7,244 nucleotides of DNA, taken from Clostridium sp. CAG:632 (GTDB lineage: Bacteria; Bacillota; Clostridia; Lachnospirales; Lachnospiraceae). Every line of letters begins with the position of its first letter. Position 1 is the stretch's first letter. The notes beneath the pieces were generated by a model, which saw nothing but the letters and a program-made list of their open reading frames with translations, made no database searches and was not told the DNA's origin. Of this stretch, positions 6,938 to 7,244 are shown piece after piece. The position numbers and the translations under genes are program-made. The stretch lies in assembly GCA_000431515.1 (NCBI GenBank), contig HF991348.1:27827-35070 (forward strand), written 5' to 3'.

Positions 6938-6939
6938 CT

Positions 6940-7244
6940 ATGGATAGTGGAATGAGTACATATGATTTATATGAAGATATGAAAAGCAGAACCAACGGAG
7001 AGATTTATATAGGCGTGGTGGGACCGGTAAGAACCGGAAAATCGACCTTTATTAAACGGTTCATGAATCTGATGGTACTGCCGAATATTGAGGAGGAACC
7101 ATTACAGATCCGGGCAAGGGATGAATTGCCGATGAGTGCTTCCGGCAAGACGGTAACAACAACCGAACCAAAATTCATTCCACAGGAGGCTGTTACGATC
7201 CGTATGAATCCGGATCTGGAAATGAAGGTGCGGATGATCGACTG
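6940..7244 (+). CDS. spoIVA: Stage IV sporulation protein A, N-terminal part (partial)
   Basis: The first 101 codons of a gene that runs past the window; the Bacillus protein is about 490 residues long. SpoIVA is a cytoskeleton-like ATPase made in the mother cell. It polymerises on the forespore outer membrane and forms the base layer of the spore coat. The family is recognised from YDLYEDMKSRTNGEIYIGVVG, shown here in shortened form as IYIGVVG (22-28), the Walker A motif GPVRTGKST (G28-T36, with K34 and S35 for nucleotide binding), FIKRFM, VLPNIE, the DELPMSASGKT segment, TTEPKFIP and the VRMID strand at the window edge. Bacillus subtilis SpoIVA has Ala where this protein has P29; I recall Pro as the clostridial form. 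The start at 6940 is set by GGGAGG. No lesion is visible in this part. Confidence 0.96.
   Translation, partial: MDSGMSTYDLYEDMKSRTNGEIYIGVVGPVRTGKSTFIKRFMNLMVLPNIEEEPLQIRARDELPMSASGKTVTTTEPKFIPQEAVTIRMNPDLEMKVRMID

Noticed and set aside
6707..6955. 82-residue + strand frame across the end of the adhesin and the junction
   Set aside because: It starts inside the adhesin sorting signal, reads through tandem repeats and the terminator-like hairpin, and overlaps the spoIVA start. Its composition (E, R, N) reflects the repeat, not a protein.

Overview
The window reads as part of the chromosome of a spore-forming, low-to-mid GC Gram-positive bacterium of the Clostridia, most likely a Lachnospiraceae-type gut anaerobe. 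The evidence is a recognisable spoIVA start (endospore coat assembly ATPase), a gpsA end, strong AGGAG-type ribosome binding sites, and a giant sortase-type surface protein whose signal peptide and PKTGD anchor are of the style common in that family. The species cannot be told from the sequence alone. All genes are on the + strand.

Layout: (1) positions 1-218, the last 71 codons of gpsA, glycerol-3-phosphate dehydrogenase. (2) 241-996, a 251-residue multi-pass membrane protein of unknown function with clustered cysteines, probably co-transcribed with gpsA. (3) 997-1220, an AT-rich leader with a 16-bp tandem duplication and a good ribosome binding site, but no convincing promoter. (4) 1221-6767, one 1848-codon gene for a cell-wall-anchored adhesin or stalk protein. 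It has a signal peptide, N-terminal Ig-like domains, four domains with a Lys/Asn isopeptide pattern, one SpaA-type domain, six tandem CnaB-like repeats of about 116 residues, a Thr-rich wall linker and a GPKTGD sorting signal. (5) 6768-6939, a non-coding junction with a second 16-bp tandem repeat and a long imperfect hairpin ending in a T tract. The 3' arm of that hairpin contains the spoIVA Shine-Dalgarno sequence, and a sigma-E-like promoter lies in its 5' arm. (6) 6940-7244, the first 101 codons of spoIVA with its Walker A motif.

The flanking genes have no evident functional tie to the adhesin. gpsA supplies glycerol-3-phosphate for phospholipid synthesis and spoIVA drives coat assembly on the forespore. 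gpsA and spoIVA are near neighbours in many spore-forming Firmicutes, so the adhesin gene looks like an accessory gene sitting in an otherwise conserved interval. No tRNA, rRNA, CRISPR array, transposase or attachment site was seen. The points most worth checking are the up to eleven predicted self-crosslinks in the adhesin, the Asn-to-Asp change in its last two repeats, and the hairpin/promoter/ribosome-binding-site overlap before spoIVA.
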